This document shows, piece after piece, positions 47,802 through 60,175 of a stretch of DNA of 64,000 nt; position 1 is the stretch's first letter; each line of letters starts with the position of its first letter. The stretch covers positions 19,160,001-19,224,000 of the forward strand of contig NC_079876.1 of assembly GCF_029227915.1 (NCBI RefSeq), read 5' to 3'. The stretch is from Hydractinia symbiolongicarpus (taxonomy: Eukaryota; Cnidaria; Hydrozoa; Anthoathecata; Hydractiniidae). The translations under genes and the position numbers were made by a program. The notes under the pieces were generated by a model. That model did no database searches and was not told the DNA's origin. It worked only from the letters and a program-made list of their open reading frames with translations.

Positions 47802-50379
47802 CGACCAAGGCAATGGGGAAATTTGATTTGTCTCATTTGTTTTATTGAACTTTAGAAAATATGCTGAACTTTAACCCTTTGAAGTTTTCTTAAGGGACTT
47901 CATGTTGAAGTGGGCTGGTTATACAAATAGCAAAAATATCTTATGATAACAAACTCTTTCGCAAGACACTCTTCGTGGTCAACCTCAGGGGAGTTGTTAG
48001 ACCTAATCTTCTCCTTTTGAGTTTGTACGCAAGCTTTTAAGAAAAAGTACTTTTGTTTGACATAGATTCTCTCTGCGCTGGAGTTACCTAATGGCGACAC
48101 TATTCTCAGACATCTTCACTCTTCTACTTTGGTCTTTTACAAAACTATTACATTAATGAAGCTTTTGCGGTGTAAAATTTAATCTACGTGGAGAACACGT
48201 AATGAAATTGAACCGTGTACTGTGGCAGTTTGAATGAATATCGATCTTAGGCGACATTCTTGTGTTATGTGTTCAAGTTAAATGTTGATTTAGTTTTGTT
48301 TGTGACATTCAAAAAATACAGCGTAAGATTCCTGCTTCGACATGTTTGTTTACATTTGCGGTACGTTTCTGTCAACTATGCAAATACTGCGGGTATGTTT
48401 TTTTAATCTATTGTTTCTTGTAGACTTTGGAAAGACATGCGGGGAATTTCAAAACGCCTTCAAAAATGTTTCGCTAGATCTTTGTTTCTAAATTAAATTT
48501 GTTTTTCTAATATTTGGGCTAGATAAATTTTTAACTGACATGAGATTAGGAGTCTTTTTAAAAATTCGCTGTGGTAGGTTAAAAATGCTAAAAAACATAA
48601 CTTAAAGTAAATATTACAGCATTTTTTGTATTCATTGAAAACATGTAGGGATTTAAATGTGACATGTCCACTCTAAACATTCGCCGTAAGAGATTTTAAG
48701 CTCCATATTTAGAAAGGTCAGCTCTAAACATGTGTGAAAATATTAGCACTAAATCTCTTTTGATATTTGTAAACAAAGTCCATGCGAAATATTGGGTACT
48801 AAGTTTCTCTTAGAAAACATTTTCAATACATTTCAACAAAACAGAACTTTTTTTAGCTCGTGATAATCGCTTATGTAAACATCACGAACTTATGTTGCAA
48901 AGTGGACTTTACACTTGTCTCTCTGTTTACTTTGTCAACCCTTTCCTGACATATGATGTCAAAATATCGTCAACATAGGAAAAGAAGAAAAAAGAAAAAA
49001 AGTGGTTTCATTACCCCCTGGTTGGGTAGTGTCTTCGACAAAGTGAAATAATGCCGAAAGTTTATGTTTTAAACAAAGACATCTTGTTCCCATTGTTTCT
49101 TAAGTCGTACCTACTTACACTGCAAAATATGAGATTTACTATATTTTTTTAAGTAAGCTTGATGTAGTGTAAAACCACCTTTATTTTTTTATTTTTAAAA
49201 TTTCACATAAGTGTAACTTAAGTTTTATGTCACGTTAAACAAATAATACCCAAGTGATAAAAAATAGTTTGAACTAAAATAAAAATTTACACTTGTGACT
49301 ATCAAAGGTCATATTTCGAAACCACTCCTTGTATTATCATGTGATTCAGAACTTGTACTTTGAAAGGGAAAGGACCTGCTAAGGAAACACAGAGTTTTTA
49401 GAAAAAAATATTAATTATTACTAATATTAATATTTGATTTGATTCTTATTTTTTAATTTTTTTTTAAACTTTGGTAATAATTTTTGACCTTCTGCAAGCA
49501 GTGTTAAAAAATCCATTATTTAGGAAAAATAAAGAAATGGTAGTCAAAAACATTTTTTATTTCTGTTGGCCCGTTGTTGTTTTGAATATAGCTAACTTAA
49601 AAACAGAGATCAAAACCATTTTATAATTAGACATGACAGCAAAAACAATTCAATTGCATTCAGTTTTAATTTTTTCAGCGAATTTTTTTCTCACATTTTT
49701 ATTGTACTGTAAAATACCTTATTTGATTTTATTATACAATTTGAGCGCCGAACGCAGAATTAACAGAGAGAAAAATGCCCCTGTAACACGCTAATCCCTC
49801 ATAAAGAAAAGTAGGTGAAATGTTTTTGAATCGAAGGCCTTTTAAATGAGACTAGATAAAGACAAAGGCTAAACCAAATGTGAAAAAGCTTTTTGAAGTT
49901 GGGGCTCGGCCAAAAGTTTAAAAAAAATAACTTGTATGTTGAAACAATAAGATCTGTGTAGAAGTTTTTGATAATTTATGTTTGTTCTTAACACGTAGCT
50001 AAAATTTTGTTAGAAGTTTCTGTGAACTTATATATAGGTAAACTTAATAGCAATTTAATACAAATAATAAAAAATATAATAGCATAAATAGACATAAATT
50101 AAAAAGAACAGAATAAAAAGTTAAAAAAACTTAAAACCAAACCTTTGTACAATAAAATATTTTTCAGGGGAAAACCCGTAAATTTGTACTTTGATCTTTT
50201 CAGGGGAACACCCAAGAAAATTTTTTTTAGGATGTCTTGACAAACTTACAGCACAGAAAACATTACCGTAAATAAAAAATAGTTGAAAAAATGCAACAAG
50301 AAAACTAAAATTCAAAAAGTAGATAAAAATTACCTGCTAATGTCCCAGCGGCAAAAAAAACCAACAGGGCGTACTTCAT
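31758..50379 (-). CDS. Large lipid transfer protein, apolipophorin II/I (apoB-like) precursor
   Basis: Thirteen minus-strand exons, detailed in the following entries, join in frame into 4,611 residues plus a stop. The order is signal peptide, vitellogenin-type lipid-transport module, open beta-sheet domains, RTRR furin-type site at about residues 730-733, very long amphipathic region, vWF type D domain and VWA-like C-terminus. Known apolipophorins are secreted precursors cleaved into apoLp-II and apoLp-I that scaffold lipoprotein particles. This one should carry lipid through the body fluid or mesoglea and possibly to oocytes. Length is near apoB and well above the roughly 1,500-2,500 residues usual for vitellogenin. 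The cleavage site and long amphipathic region favour apolipophorin over vitellogenin, although the vWFD domain occurs in both. Confidence 0.9.
32706..33089 (-). CDS. Apolipophorin-like: Cys-rich segment after vWFD
   Basis: A 384-bp exon of about 128 residues reads GLLGTNNRESYDDWKLPNGR, then a cysteine-rich part with CQLNQKK, KTPSAKCSEIFK, FRRACELETADC, TVHCSSVAAYVSMSRARGYW and PECM. The GxxDGNxxNDWxxPDG-like start is the normal end of a vWFD domain, and the cysteine pattern (ten or so) matches the C8/TIL-like module that follows it in mucins, vitellogenins and related proteins. Confidence 0.8.
33184..33570 (-). CDS. Apolipophorin-like: vWF type D domain exon
   Basis: A 387-bp exon encodes roughly residues 4080-4208. 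AVAMIFGNKRILSFDNKFYN, then ADCQYLLAHDFANDKFSL, is the hallmark of a von Willebrand factor type D domain (the CxYLLAxD core). Vitellogenins and apolipophorins carry this domain near the C-terminus. SGKCMRKQSIVICHFVEEKF supplies further cysteines. The expected multimerisation CxxC motif is not evident. Confidence 0.88.
33735..43207 (-). CDS. Apolipophorin-like: giant 9.47-kb exon
   Basis: One uninterrupted exon of 9,473 bp encodes roughly residues 922-4080. It opens with a DUF1081-like beta region (INPDVCLKSKLIGYGLCTSV, then YFPLSGPAHFGMKL) and about 1,100 residues of beta-strand-rich sequence with many Tyr/Lys strands (to near 39840). After SRRLTKRAAD it becomes some 2,000 residues of Lys/Tyr/Glu-rich helix, with repeating units such as KKYEQLVLKYKQMVKKSLKF and YAKYEAKAKETYTKL. 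These look like amphipathic helices that coat lipid. Cysteine is sparse in the helical part. Human APOB also places its central lipid-binding region in one giant exon of about 7.5 kb. Confidence 0.9.
43324..44286 (-). CDS. Apolipophorin-like: open beta-sheet exon with RTRR cleavage site
   Basis: A 963-bp exon encodes roughly residues 601-921. It begins ARNILELMTKTT and continues as alternating beta-strand sequence typical of the vitellinogen open beta-sheet. The segment ENTNQRTRRNVNDN at about residues 724-737 holds R-T-R-R, a good furin consensus in a hydrophilic loop. From recall, insect apolipophorin precursors are cut at a similar motif near residue 720 to give apoLp-II and apoLp-I. Putative N-glycosylation sites include NTTYT and NSSMF. 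Confidence 0.88.
44379..47445 (-). CDS. Apolipophorin-like: vitellogenin-type lipid transport (LLT) module exons
   Basis: Exons 47383-47445, 47118-47269, 46688-46805, 46052-46504, 45320-45572, 44923-45184 and 44379-44833 encode roughly residues 16-600. The N-terminal beta-barrel part includes FRQGQTYSYDYAGETLNN and ARIFITPLSECKFSM, a pattern typical of the Vitellogenin_N domain. Later exons form a helical stretch (IMDRLVKKGD, TRAAFDAFRGMPC, EIRIHSFIALMKCP) that fits the two-layered alpha-helical arch of MTP, apoB and lipovitellin. This module takes up lipid during particle assembly. Paired cysteines (TSTCVSMVR, RHCGSLPEECVF) fit conserved disulfides of the arch. Confidence 0.9.
47446..50333 (-). 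other. Apolipophorin-like intron 1 with a 33-A homopolymer
   Basis: This is the largest intron of the gene, about 2.9 kb. It contains an uninterrupted run of 33 A on the plus strand at 47767-47799. No coding exon was found inside. First introns often hold enhancers, but no specific site is recognisable. Confidence 0.7.
50334..50379 (-). CDS. Apolipophorin-like: signal-peptide exon
   Basis: The first coding exon encodes MKYALLVFFAAGTLA and ends with one base of the next codon before GTAATT. A Lys followed by a hydrophobic run and small residues is a standard secretory signal, with cleavage likely after the Ala-rich end. The start is chosen because it is the only ATG giving a signal peptide and because the phase matches the next exon. 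Confidence 0.85.
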
Positions 50380-50449
50380 TGTGAAGCCTTTAAATTTATC
50401 GCATGCGCCAGTCCACCGTTAAGAATATATTTCTTTCTTTTTTACAAAA

Positions 50450-50458
50450 CTATATATA
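50450..50458 (-). promoter_or_regulatory. Possible TATA box of the apolipophorin-like gene
   Basis: A TATATATAG stretch on the minus strand lies about 70-80 bases upstream of the ATG at 50379, a usual distance if the 5' UTR is short and unspliced. The region is AT-rich, so the match is weak. Confidence 0.3.
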
Positions 50459-50516
50459 ATATAAAAGTCAATTTGTCGTACGTTATATACTCTCTTCTCA
50501 GTGCGTGCTACAGTAG

Positions 50517-51960
50517 ACTCTGCGCCGTTATGAAGTGCTGCAAAAAAAGTTAGCGTCTTTTATAACCATATACTAGGTGGCCCAAAACCTCGTGCTTTCC
50601 ATTGTTCATTAGCATAACATTCCGTTGCACGAAATCAACCAATCAGAAGCCATAGAAATCTTTTTATTTTGTTAAGTCAGTATCAAGTTCCACTTTTGTC
50701 GATCAGGGGGAAAGGGATATTTATAACATTTATTATTTTTCTGTACACAATGGAGGAGTTGTCATGTTTTTTTGTTGTGCTTAGCATAAAATGTGTTTTG
50801 AAAATTAAAAGTACTTTTTGCGTCACGCAGAACAATGTCACGAACTTTAGGTAAACAAACTTATTTTGTAAGGTAATTCCAGATAAAAAAAACACGTGTT
50901 TAGAAAGAAAGATCATTGTGACACAGCGTCACGCTCGGAGCAAAAGCTCCTTTGACGTAAAGGTTGAAAGCAACTTAAGGGCCTATTATAGACAACTCAT
51001 TGTTTCATAAGCCCTCGATTACACAATTTTGCTTTGGTCACGTTACGGCAGTATAAATGCAATTCTTGCTTGCAGAATGCTCGCCACCTGAAAATGTGTT
51101 AACAACGCATCAGTTTTAAAAAAAATTATCTCCTGTCGATTGATTTATTAGTTTCCTGGACTGTGCATAGGGACCTCAAGAAAAGAGACAATTTGATTTG
51201 GTAAAACTTTCACTTAATATTGGGAAAACAAAACCGCGGTGAGTGAGTTGGCTTAGCAAGGTAAGGCTTAACACCACCGATAATTCTCTTAAAATTGATA
51301 CATATCGTGTTGTTGCACCTTTAAACCAATCCGATGCACTTTTTTATAAAATTTTAATACATGCAACCTTATTGCTGTTAATGTTTCGAATCTCCCCAAT
51401 ACCGTCGTTTTACGGCGTCTTCTGAGCTCAGGATTATAACCACCATGAAAAACACCGACCTGTTGCGAAGGGGTTTTCTCCGTAATAGGGATTTCGATAA
51501 ATTTTATTTAAAACAGTTAGTGAATGTCAAATCTGTCAAATCCTTAATTATTTCTTTTTAAAGGAAAAGGCGACACAGCGCATGCTTTTATGAGGAATCT
51601 ATGACACGCCAAATGTTCCCTTTTTTATGAAAAGCCAAATGTTACAATATCTTTTAGTAAAATCCTTAAATTGACAACAAAAGGGGTGCGTGTTAGGTAT
51701 GTATGTTTGTTTTTTTCCATGCGGTGATTTAGAAGTCGCTAAATAAGTGTCTTTGTTAAGTGCGCGTATCTCTTTTCACTGGTAAAACTGACAAAATAAA
51801 TAGTAGAAACTGCTAATGTAAATACAATCTAAAAATTGTTTTTTAAGGCCTGTGTACATTTTGAAATTTTGTGTAGTAATTTTTCCACTTAGTTTCATTT
51901 ATTATGAATTTTGGACTTTCATTTTAAAAAAAAAGAAAGCTGATTGTGCTTTTTAAATAA
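50517..51960. other. Upstream flank of the apolipophorin-like gene; no gene recognised
   Basis: The region upstream of the start codon shows only short open frames with no homology I recognise. It is the likely home of the gene's promoter and enhancers. No specific operator can be named. Confidence 0.4.
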
Positions 51961-52025
51961 AAAAAAACGTATCGAACCCCCGTCTTTCAACTGTTTGTTA
52001 GGTCCTTCTGCTTTACCGAAATATT
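51961..52025 (-). repeat. Degraded tRNA-derived SINE head
   Basis: On the minus strand a TTCGGTAAAGCAGAAGGACC stretch is followed by GGGGGTTCGATACG, which is close to a Pol III B box (GGTTCGANNC). The 5' half of the A box is missing. It is probably a truncated SINE or old tRNA pseudogene. Confidence 0.4.
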
Positions 52026-54976
52026 CAACTCGATTTTACATGTTTGCTAAGGTCGCAATCAATGATGTCATGTTTAAAGAGAACATGCACTTGCATTTCC
52101 ATTCACCTAGAAAATATTACGAATATTACAATAATTATGTAGAAGAAATTGGCTACTGTGATAAATTTAAAAAGCTGTTTTGATGTCCTTTAACTAAGAA
52201 GGAAAACGATGACGTTTTCATGGTGCAACACAAAGAAATTTCAAGATGGTTAGTGACGAGGGTGTCCAATAAGAATACAGAAATTTCAATCAGCATGAGA
52301 ATCTTAAGACCACACCAATGTTGGATATGTTTATTTTTCCTGTGATATTTTCTATTAAAAACTCTCTGATGATACAAAAAGTGAGAGTCACTGAAAACAT
52401 TTTTTCTCTCAGTTGGAAATTCTCTTTAAAAACATATTATTACATAAATATGATAACGGATTCGTGTCCAAGGTTAAAACATTGAAGTCAATATTTTCTT
52501 TTATGGAGTCCAAAGTTTAAAGGCTTCAAAAGCTTCTGTTATAAAAGCCATGTGAAAATAACGTCATCTTTATTATAATTAAAATGTTTTTTAAACGATT
52601 AGTAACCCTTTTTTGTTTCATGTGACTTAACCAGCTGATGGTAGAATGGATTTTAGACTTTTAAAAGACAATACGCGTTTGTTTAATGTCTCGCCGCAAA
52701 AATTGCTCTTAAAGGCCAAAAAAGTACTCTCATTTTCACTTTAAAATCTATTGTTCATAAAAGTCAAGCAAAATAACTTCATTAGAGTGCTTTGAGTGGT
52801 CTTAAATGGGAGGACTCTAACTCGACATGTAACACAAGGCCTGACGAGTTAGGAGAATATTAGCCCAGCTTGAAATAAAATGGGCCAACATGCCACCGAC
52901 GCAACTGTTTATATTAGATTAGGTCAACCAAAGAATTCTTTTTCCCAATTTATTTTAAAAAAGAATCGTTTTTAAGCACCTGTTACAAAAGACAACAAAA
53001 AAGACAAAGCAAGAGTTTCCATTTGTTTACATTATCCCCTATTTTCGTCAACTCAATACCAGACCTTTACTTTTTATTATAGTTGTCAATAAATTTAAAC
53101 TGAGTGAATTAGTTTTGGGTTATAGTTTGTTAAAACACTTTAAAAGCTTTGTGGACGAGTATTTTTAGAAAAGTATATGGCATCGAATTCTTTTACTCTC
53201 AATGTAGGGAAAGGGGCAATTTTAATTATTAGGTTAATCAATTATAAATATTTTGGTATTATTTTGTTTATACCAAAGGAGCACTGATAATTCTATTCAA
53301 ACTGCATATTTGGAACAAAAATTTTCTCCTGAGTCAGCAAGATTTGCCATATTACAAAACTTACAGTCGCAACACTAAAACATCAAGGAATATTTCACAG
53401 TTATAGGTCTCTCTAGAAAGATGATTTTTCTTCAAACAAAGAAAGGGAATTTCTTTTAAACTATAAATTAGTGTTACACTCGTGAGATTCAATATTTATC
53501 TATTAGACACCTCCTTGTGTAATTTTTAGGTCCCATACCTTTCGGAGGCCCTGATATTGGCCATTTCTCGACCCCTAAAAATCTCTATGAAATCCTTATA
53601 ATGGGGAAAATAACTCCTGTTAGGATTATCTTTAAAACTTCAAACTTGCAACACAACTTTGCTTTATTAAGAAGAATCATTTTGCATAACTTGGACACGT
53701 GATTAATCCGATTTTCCGATTTTGTCAGATTTTACCCAAAAATCGGAAAAAACCGGATTTTTGGCACTTTTTTATGCGACCCACGTAAAAATCGGAAAAT
53801 CTGTTAAGTATCTTTTATTTAGCTTTCAAAAAATTCAAACAGATAGCAAAAATTCGCTCTGGAACAAGAGTAATTAAATTTTAAGCAGCATTTTTATCAA
53901 ATTTCAAGCTTCTGATGACGTCACAGAAAATGTGGTGACGCAAGCAAAAATTTATTGCTGCCATTTTGTTCCTTTTATGACGTACTATAAGTGTGCCAAG
54001 TTTGATTCAATTTAAACAACCCTATGAAAAGTTATTGAGGGGGGATTCTGCCCCCAGCCGGTCATGGTATGTTCGAAAAAGCCCGGATCGAATAGGGTTA
54101 ATACACTTCTTGAAACTAAGCAAAGTAAAAATTAACTTCTTATTTAAAAGTTTAGTGACCTTTTAAAGTGTAGGAAATTCCGATATTAATCCGAATATCT
54201 CACTTTTATCTACGGCCAAACAAAAACGGATGTTTGACTTAGGTGCTTTCAAAGTAGAGTATTTCACAAAAGCCACACACTAACAAAATTAAAACAAAAA
54301 AATCTTTGTTTACTATGGAAGATTAAACAATTATAATATTTGGGTTTTCCAGACATGTCCTCATGTCTTGTGAGAAAGTTAATTTTCATGTTGGTTCACG
54401 CATTTCTCCTCATGAGAGGAACAATCAAATAAAGACGTTTTTTATGATTAACTTTAAAATAATGGAAAGATAGAAAAGATATTGTCAGTATCTGTCAAAA
54501 ACAACTTTCATCTAACTATAAATAAATCAAAACATATTTTGAGTCTATGTATGTTACACATATAAGTTGCGTAAGACATCGTAGTATTTAAATAACAAAT
54601 ACAACGATGTGGGTGAGATTTCAACAATGTGTACACAGCGCCTTAACGTCTTGTGTTCAATTTGTTGATATGGTGGTGGCCCTGTCTTGTTGTTATTTGT
54701 AGTAGCGGAGGATTTTTAAATTTTTGTTCTAATTAGGGATAAAAATAAAGTTTTATCTTATCTAAAACGGGGAGCGGTGAGAAATAACAATCAAGATTCT
54801 GTTGTTAAATATATGACGGATAACATTTATCATTTGATTTTCCAGATTAAAAAAAATACTTTTTTAACAAATTATAAACAAAATGTTACACACGTTTCCT
54901 TTATAAACACGTTTATAACAGCTGACAATAAAAGCATTAGGAAGCGGTCGGAGTTGAGGCTAAGTTTGTCCAACCT

Positions 54977-55290
54977 CTTGACAGCACTTTTCGAAAGGAA
55001 CTGGATCTGAAATTGTCCAACTTCATTCCCAGGACATTATACCTTTATGATAAACTTGACAGCACTTTTCAAAAGTAATCGAGTCTAAATTTGCCTAACT
55101 TTATTCCCAGGACATTTTGCATCTATGATAATTTTCATGGGACTTTTCGAAAAAAATCGAATTTAAAATTGCCCAACTTCATTCCCAAAAACTTGACAGC
55201 ATTTTTCGAAAGTAATCAAATCTAAACTTGTCCAACTTCGTTCCCAGGTAATCTTACCTTTATGATGAACTTGATAGCAGCGAATCTACA
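54977..55290. repeat. Degenerate tandem repeat of about 78 bp
   Basis: Points equivalent to CTTGACAGCACTTTTCGAAA occur at 54977, 55055, 55132, 55192 and 55270. Between them runs a decayed unit (CCAACTTCATTCCCAGGACATT, then CTTTATGAT). One unit is shortened to about 60 bp. The decay suggests an old array. Confidence 0.75.
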
Positions 55291-57017
55291 AGTCTGAGTC
55301 CATCAAAACGGGGAGGGTTGTTCTTGTTGCGTTCTTGAAAAAGAAGCCTTCAAAATCCTAGGATCTTTTTCACAGCTTCGACGGAAGGAATTCAGCGTGG
55401 TTCAGGTTGGCTTGTTTGTAAAGGTACTGTAAATTTTTGTCAAACAATAAGTTTAGTTTAAATCTAAAAGCGACTATGTTGCCTTGTCTGCCCAAACAAA
55501 TTAAAATTTGCAAGTTAAATGATATTACACTGAGGTAACCATAATGTATAAGCATTAAAAATGTAAGCAAATGCTATGAGAACTGAAGGTTTTGTTTGTT
55601 GTAAGATTTTGTTGGCAATTTTCCAAGCTAATTTTTTGTTTTAAATTAGAAAAAAACAAAACTGAATAAGCAGAAACAATTAATAACCAAACAGTTATTG
55701 AGGTGGATGTTTCAACAGGTTTTATTTTTGTGTGGAACTATATATTTTCACTCTCTTCTCAGTTCCACCTTTTTTTCTTGTTTCTGTTGTTCTCCTTGCT
55801 AAACAAAACAATGTACAGGATTCCGGATTGCACAAGCTTGCATCAATCAAACGCAGCTGGATAATCTTGCTTCGCTTTTCAAAATTTATATACAAAACAT
55901 TGCTTCTTAATAGTGTGAAAGTCCGTAAAAAAGGATGCTCGAGTTCTGTTCCAACTGAATTTGTAAACAAAACCGCAGAATCACATACGTGTGTTATCCA
56001 CTTGAAGATAATACTTGTAAGAATTTTAATTGCTCTTATAACATAAGAAAATATTTATCAGCTCCAAGAGGAAAAACGAAGTACTTGTTACACTTTCCGC
56101 CCATACAAAGTCACAAAAACCGAGCTGTTGAAATTTTTTTCACCGCCCTAAACGACTTTCAGAACAACTAAGAAGAAAAGTTACAGGATGTTTTGTTTTT
56201 GAGTACTGGCGAGTTTTGATGTTTTAAGTAATTGAGTACCCGTAGTTGAGTGTTGCAAGATGACGGTCATGAAGATAATACTTGGTGTAATGAAGATATA
56301 TTTTTATCTGCAGAGGTAGAAACCAAACTCACAACTTAACTTAAGCAATTAACTGCTGGTAGGAAGATCACACTTAACGCTACAACATGAATTCTTATTT
56401 TTTCAAATATTTAAAAAACAAATAATAACAAAAATTTAGAACCGTAGCTGCAAAGAGGAGGGCAGAGAGGGCGGAGAGCAGAGACCAAGGAGAAGCCAAA
56501 TTTCTCTCCCTCCCCAAAAGATTTTGCTGACCATGGCTAATACGGGGAGAATAGTACGAATGATTTGTCCCTAACCCTGCTCCCCCTGCTCACCCCTTCT
56601 ACCATCCCCGAAACACTTAATAAAAAAATAGGTGCTTGCTATGTCCCTGGAAATGTTAATGTGTATGTTCTTGTTAATAATTTGTTGCTAAAAACAGAAA
56701 GAAAACAAGTAACTTTTGTAAACAAAGTTATTGTTCATTGTTCAAAGATACATGCAGCAAAATATTTGAAATAATTTACACTTGTGTTGTTTAATAATTC
56801 TTCAGTTTTGTTTATGTAGATATACCACTTAAAAAAGATGTAGCTATACTGGCTACCTGGTTTAGATAGTAAATATTTAAATAACTGTTTCAAGCCGCAG
56901 CCAAACGAATGTACTTCAGTGCTTCGCCGCTAATTTACAGCTGCGTGTGGCCAACAAGGTTGTAACGAGTTTTTGTCGAGTCTCATCACAAACAAATCGG
57001 ACAAAAATAGACAGGTT

Positions 57018-57312
57018 TGTCGATGTTGTATCAAATTTGATTATCGTTTTATGTGATAAATGGAGTGGTAAATAATATAATAACAGCTAAAAACTGCATC
57101 TGGCTACTTTCATTTTTTAGCCAGAGGTAGCTCAAAAGAGCTAACTAGCTAGCTACATACAACAATGTCGATGTTGTATCAAATTTGATTATCGTTTTAT
57201 GTGATAAATGGAGTGGTAAATAATATAATAACAGCTAAAAACTGCATCTGGCTACTTTCATTTTTTAGCCAGAGGCAGCTCAAAAGAGCTAACTAGCTAG
57301 CTACATACAACA
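57018..57312. repeat. 148-bp tandem duplication, nearly identical copies
   Basis: A unit starting TGTCGATGTTGTATCAAATT and ending CTACATACAACA is present twice, offset by 148 bp, with essentially one substitution seen (GAGGTAGC to GAGGCAGC). Near identity means the duplication is recent or an assembly artefact. The unit contains a GCTAACTAGCTAGC palindrome-rich end. Confidence 0.9.
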
Positions 57313-60175
57313 AATATTGATATACCAAAGTGAATAAAACGTTAAAATAATGGGAACAAATACAGCTAGCTATAGCTATCTAGACAGCTTCAGCAGAATA
57401 CTGCCTCAAAATCTACGTTCCTAGCTAAAATTCTAAAATTGGTTTGTTTAAGATTTAAACAAAGCTATAGAACATGATAATATATTTACATGAGAATGCG
57501 TTAACCCTGGCATTCTTTTGCAAGGATTTAATAAACAAGTGAAACGAATAAGGTTTCTGACTGGTTAATCAAATTAAATTCCGGGGCAAAACGGCTTAAT
57601 ACTCCGGATAATGGTCCGGAGTATGGTCGGGGTGGCTACGTCGAAAATGTCGACTTTTTGCAGTGGCGAAATTCGTGGTAAAAAGGAACGTGACTTTAAA
57701 AAGATGTATAAAAAGGTTGGTAGGACGATGAAGGTTACAAAAAAAAAGCAATTTATATGATTGTTTCAGTTTTGTTCAGGCGTGGTTAGAGGGAAGCCGC
57801 TATGCGCAGTTAAGCTACCATTTTGCGTGACAAACAGACAGAAGGACAGACGTATACGGTATTATAATATTGATACTACAAATGCCGAAGAAAGGGTAAA
57901 ACATAAAAAAAAGAGTTCTTCTATGGAATTGATGTGAGGTAAACAAGTGAAAATATGTGAATCAATAAAATTAAAACCCTCGAAAAATAATACAGATCAT
58001 AGATTTGTATCCAAGCTACCAGATATCTATCATGGTTCATCAAAGCGCCACTTAAAAAAAAGACTGTGAGCTAATTATAAGATTGGAGGTCGATACTCCA
58101 GCTTTTTAAATTTTTTAACTACAACTTAATTAAAAAGCTACTAAACTAATGTGCAGAAAAAGGAGTTTGTCATTGCTGTGATGCGAAAATAAGAAGGGGT
58201 GAGAATTGACGGAAAGATAGTGTGAGAAGTTGGAAGTGGTATGTTTTAATGAAATGCGTGCTTCATTTTAACGCTGTGTGTTTAATCCCTCTTTTTGGAT
58301 TATATGTGAATTTGTAATGTCAGTGTCTTCGTATAGGTTTACACAAAATCTCTTTCTAATTGGTTTCTTTGTCACTCTGGCATCACAAAGAATTTATTTA
58401 TAGGTAAGAAATCTTATTTATAGAAATAACCGTTTGAGAGCACAGGAAGGATATAAAGTAATTGTATTTTAATATTTTCTTACTGCTTGCATCAATATAC
58501 TTTGCAGTTCTTTATTTTTCTTTCCAGTCCTTTATTAACTTCTGTCAGTTAAAATCTAACATATTTTCTTAAAAACTGCGTTAAGGGAATTATTGTTTTG
58601 TGAACTTCTTGAGTTTTCTTAATTTAGTTAAAATTAGTTTTCAATTCGCGAAATTTGCTAAACTAATTCACACATAGTTTTAAATTTGTTTTGAAAAATT
58701 ATTTACAGTATTTTTTTCTTCTGGTTTTCTCAGTCCTAATAATAGATATGTAAGAGCTAATCTTTTTTAAACCCAACTTTGCGAAATTTTATTTTTGCGA
58801 AATTTGTGAGAATTAGTTCTTAATTCCCTAAACGTAAGTAACCCGATCAAATAGTTTAAATACGGGTTTTTTAGTAGAAATTTAAACCATTTGGAGTTTG
58901 AACCTACTCCAGATATTGTTAGATGAGAAAACTTCAAGTTATACAAATATTTTTGGTTGTTCTATGATATTAGGACGGTCAGGAAGCCACGAAACGTAAA
59001 ACAAAACATTGTCATAGACATCGGATGAGATTTGTGAGTGTACATGTAAAAAATCTTTCAATGTTAAATGTTTATATAGACGGTACATGTGTTGTTTGTA
59101 AATACAAAAAAATTCCTTCCGCCTATTGGTTAATTTTATATCCAATCACGTTGGAAACATAACAATGCAAGACGTAAATAGAACTAATTTTCGGACATCG
59201 AATGGGTAGGGTGAAGTGAACTTGGATGGTTAAAAATAGTCCTTGAAAAAGATTTCACAAAAATTAAAAAAAATTACCAGGCTCAGATTAACCGATCAGA
59301 ACGTGGGACGCAATATTCGCCATTTTCGGAATGCTCTCACGAAATGTCAGTTTACACTATGACTGTCGAAGGCATTAAAATCCAAGAAATTAGAGCTTGC
59401 TGAATTCAGCAAAATTCAGAAACGTTTAAGTCTCTCCAACCGAGAAAGTTTTCTATTGATATAAGCAAGTAACACTTAAAACATGTTTGCAGCACAGAAA
59501 GCATTCTTAAATGCTCGTTATTTGCAATCTAGGGATTTCACCGATTTTTTGAACATGCGAAGCACATGATTTTAGCACTGGTCTATCTATATTTTTTTTT
59601 TGCAAAGGTGTAATTCTTTTAAATGGAGACGATAAGTAGACATGTAATGGGATCCATTGTGCATCAAAGTTTAGTTATATTTATAGCAATCCCAAAGTGA
59701 TCTCATAGTGTTTTAAGAAGTGCTTTTTAGAGTTCGTTGTTTTAACACACCTTACCAAGCGCCTTGAAGCTAAAGAAATTGAGGGAGTTTTAAAAGAATA
59801 CTTTTGCAAAGGGTAGCATGTATGTCATTTTTAGCACAGGTGAGTGCTGAATTAGAATTTGGAATGCTTAAACAGAATCAGTTGGACATAATTTAAACAC
59901 ATATCACGTTCAAATAGTTAAGGGGCTGTTCACAGGGGCTGAAGAAGAGACCTAGATATTTCGCTCATCCTCTTTCTAAAACAAACGTATATTTTTCATC
60001 ACAACCTAGTACTGGAAACAATAGTCCAGATGTGGGAATGTTTTGCCTTTTTTATTAAAACTTCACATCACAAACGCGTGACCAGGTTATCAAACGTTTT
60101 ACTTTGAACAAAGAGAGAAAGAGCATGACCCGTAACACATGTTCTTAAAAACGACAACCCGAGAGTTTTAAACTT

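Noticed and set aside
31758-50379. Classification as an ordinary vitellogenin
   Set aside because: At 4,611 residues, with an RTRR site and a very long amphipathic region, it fits apolipophorin/apoB better. No polyserine phosvitin-like stretch was seen.
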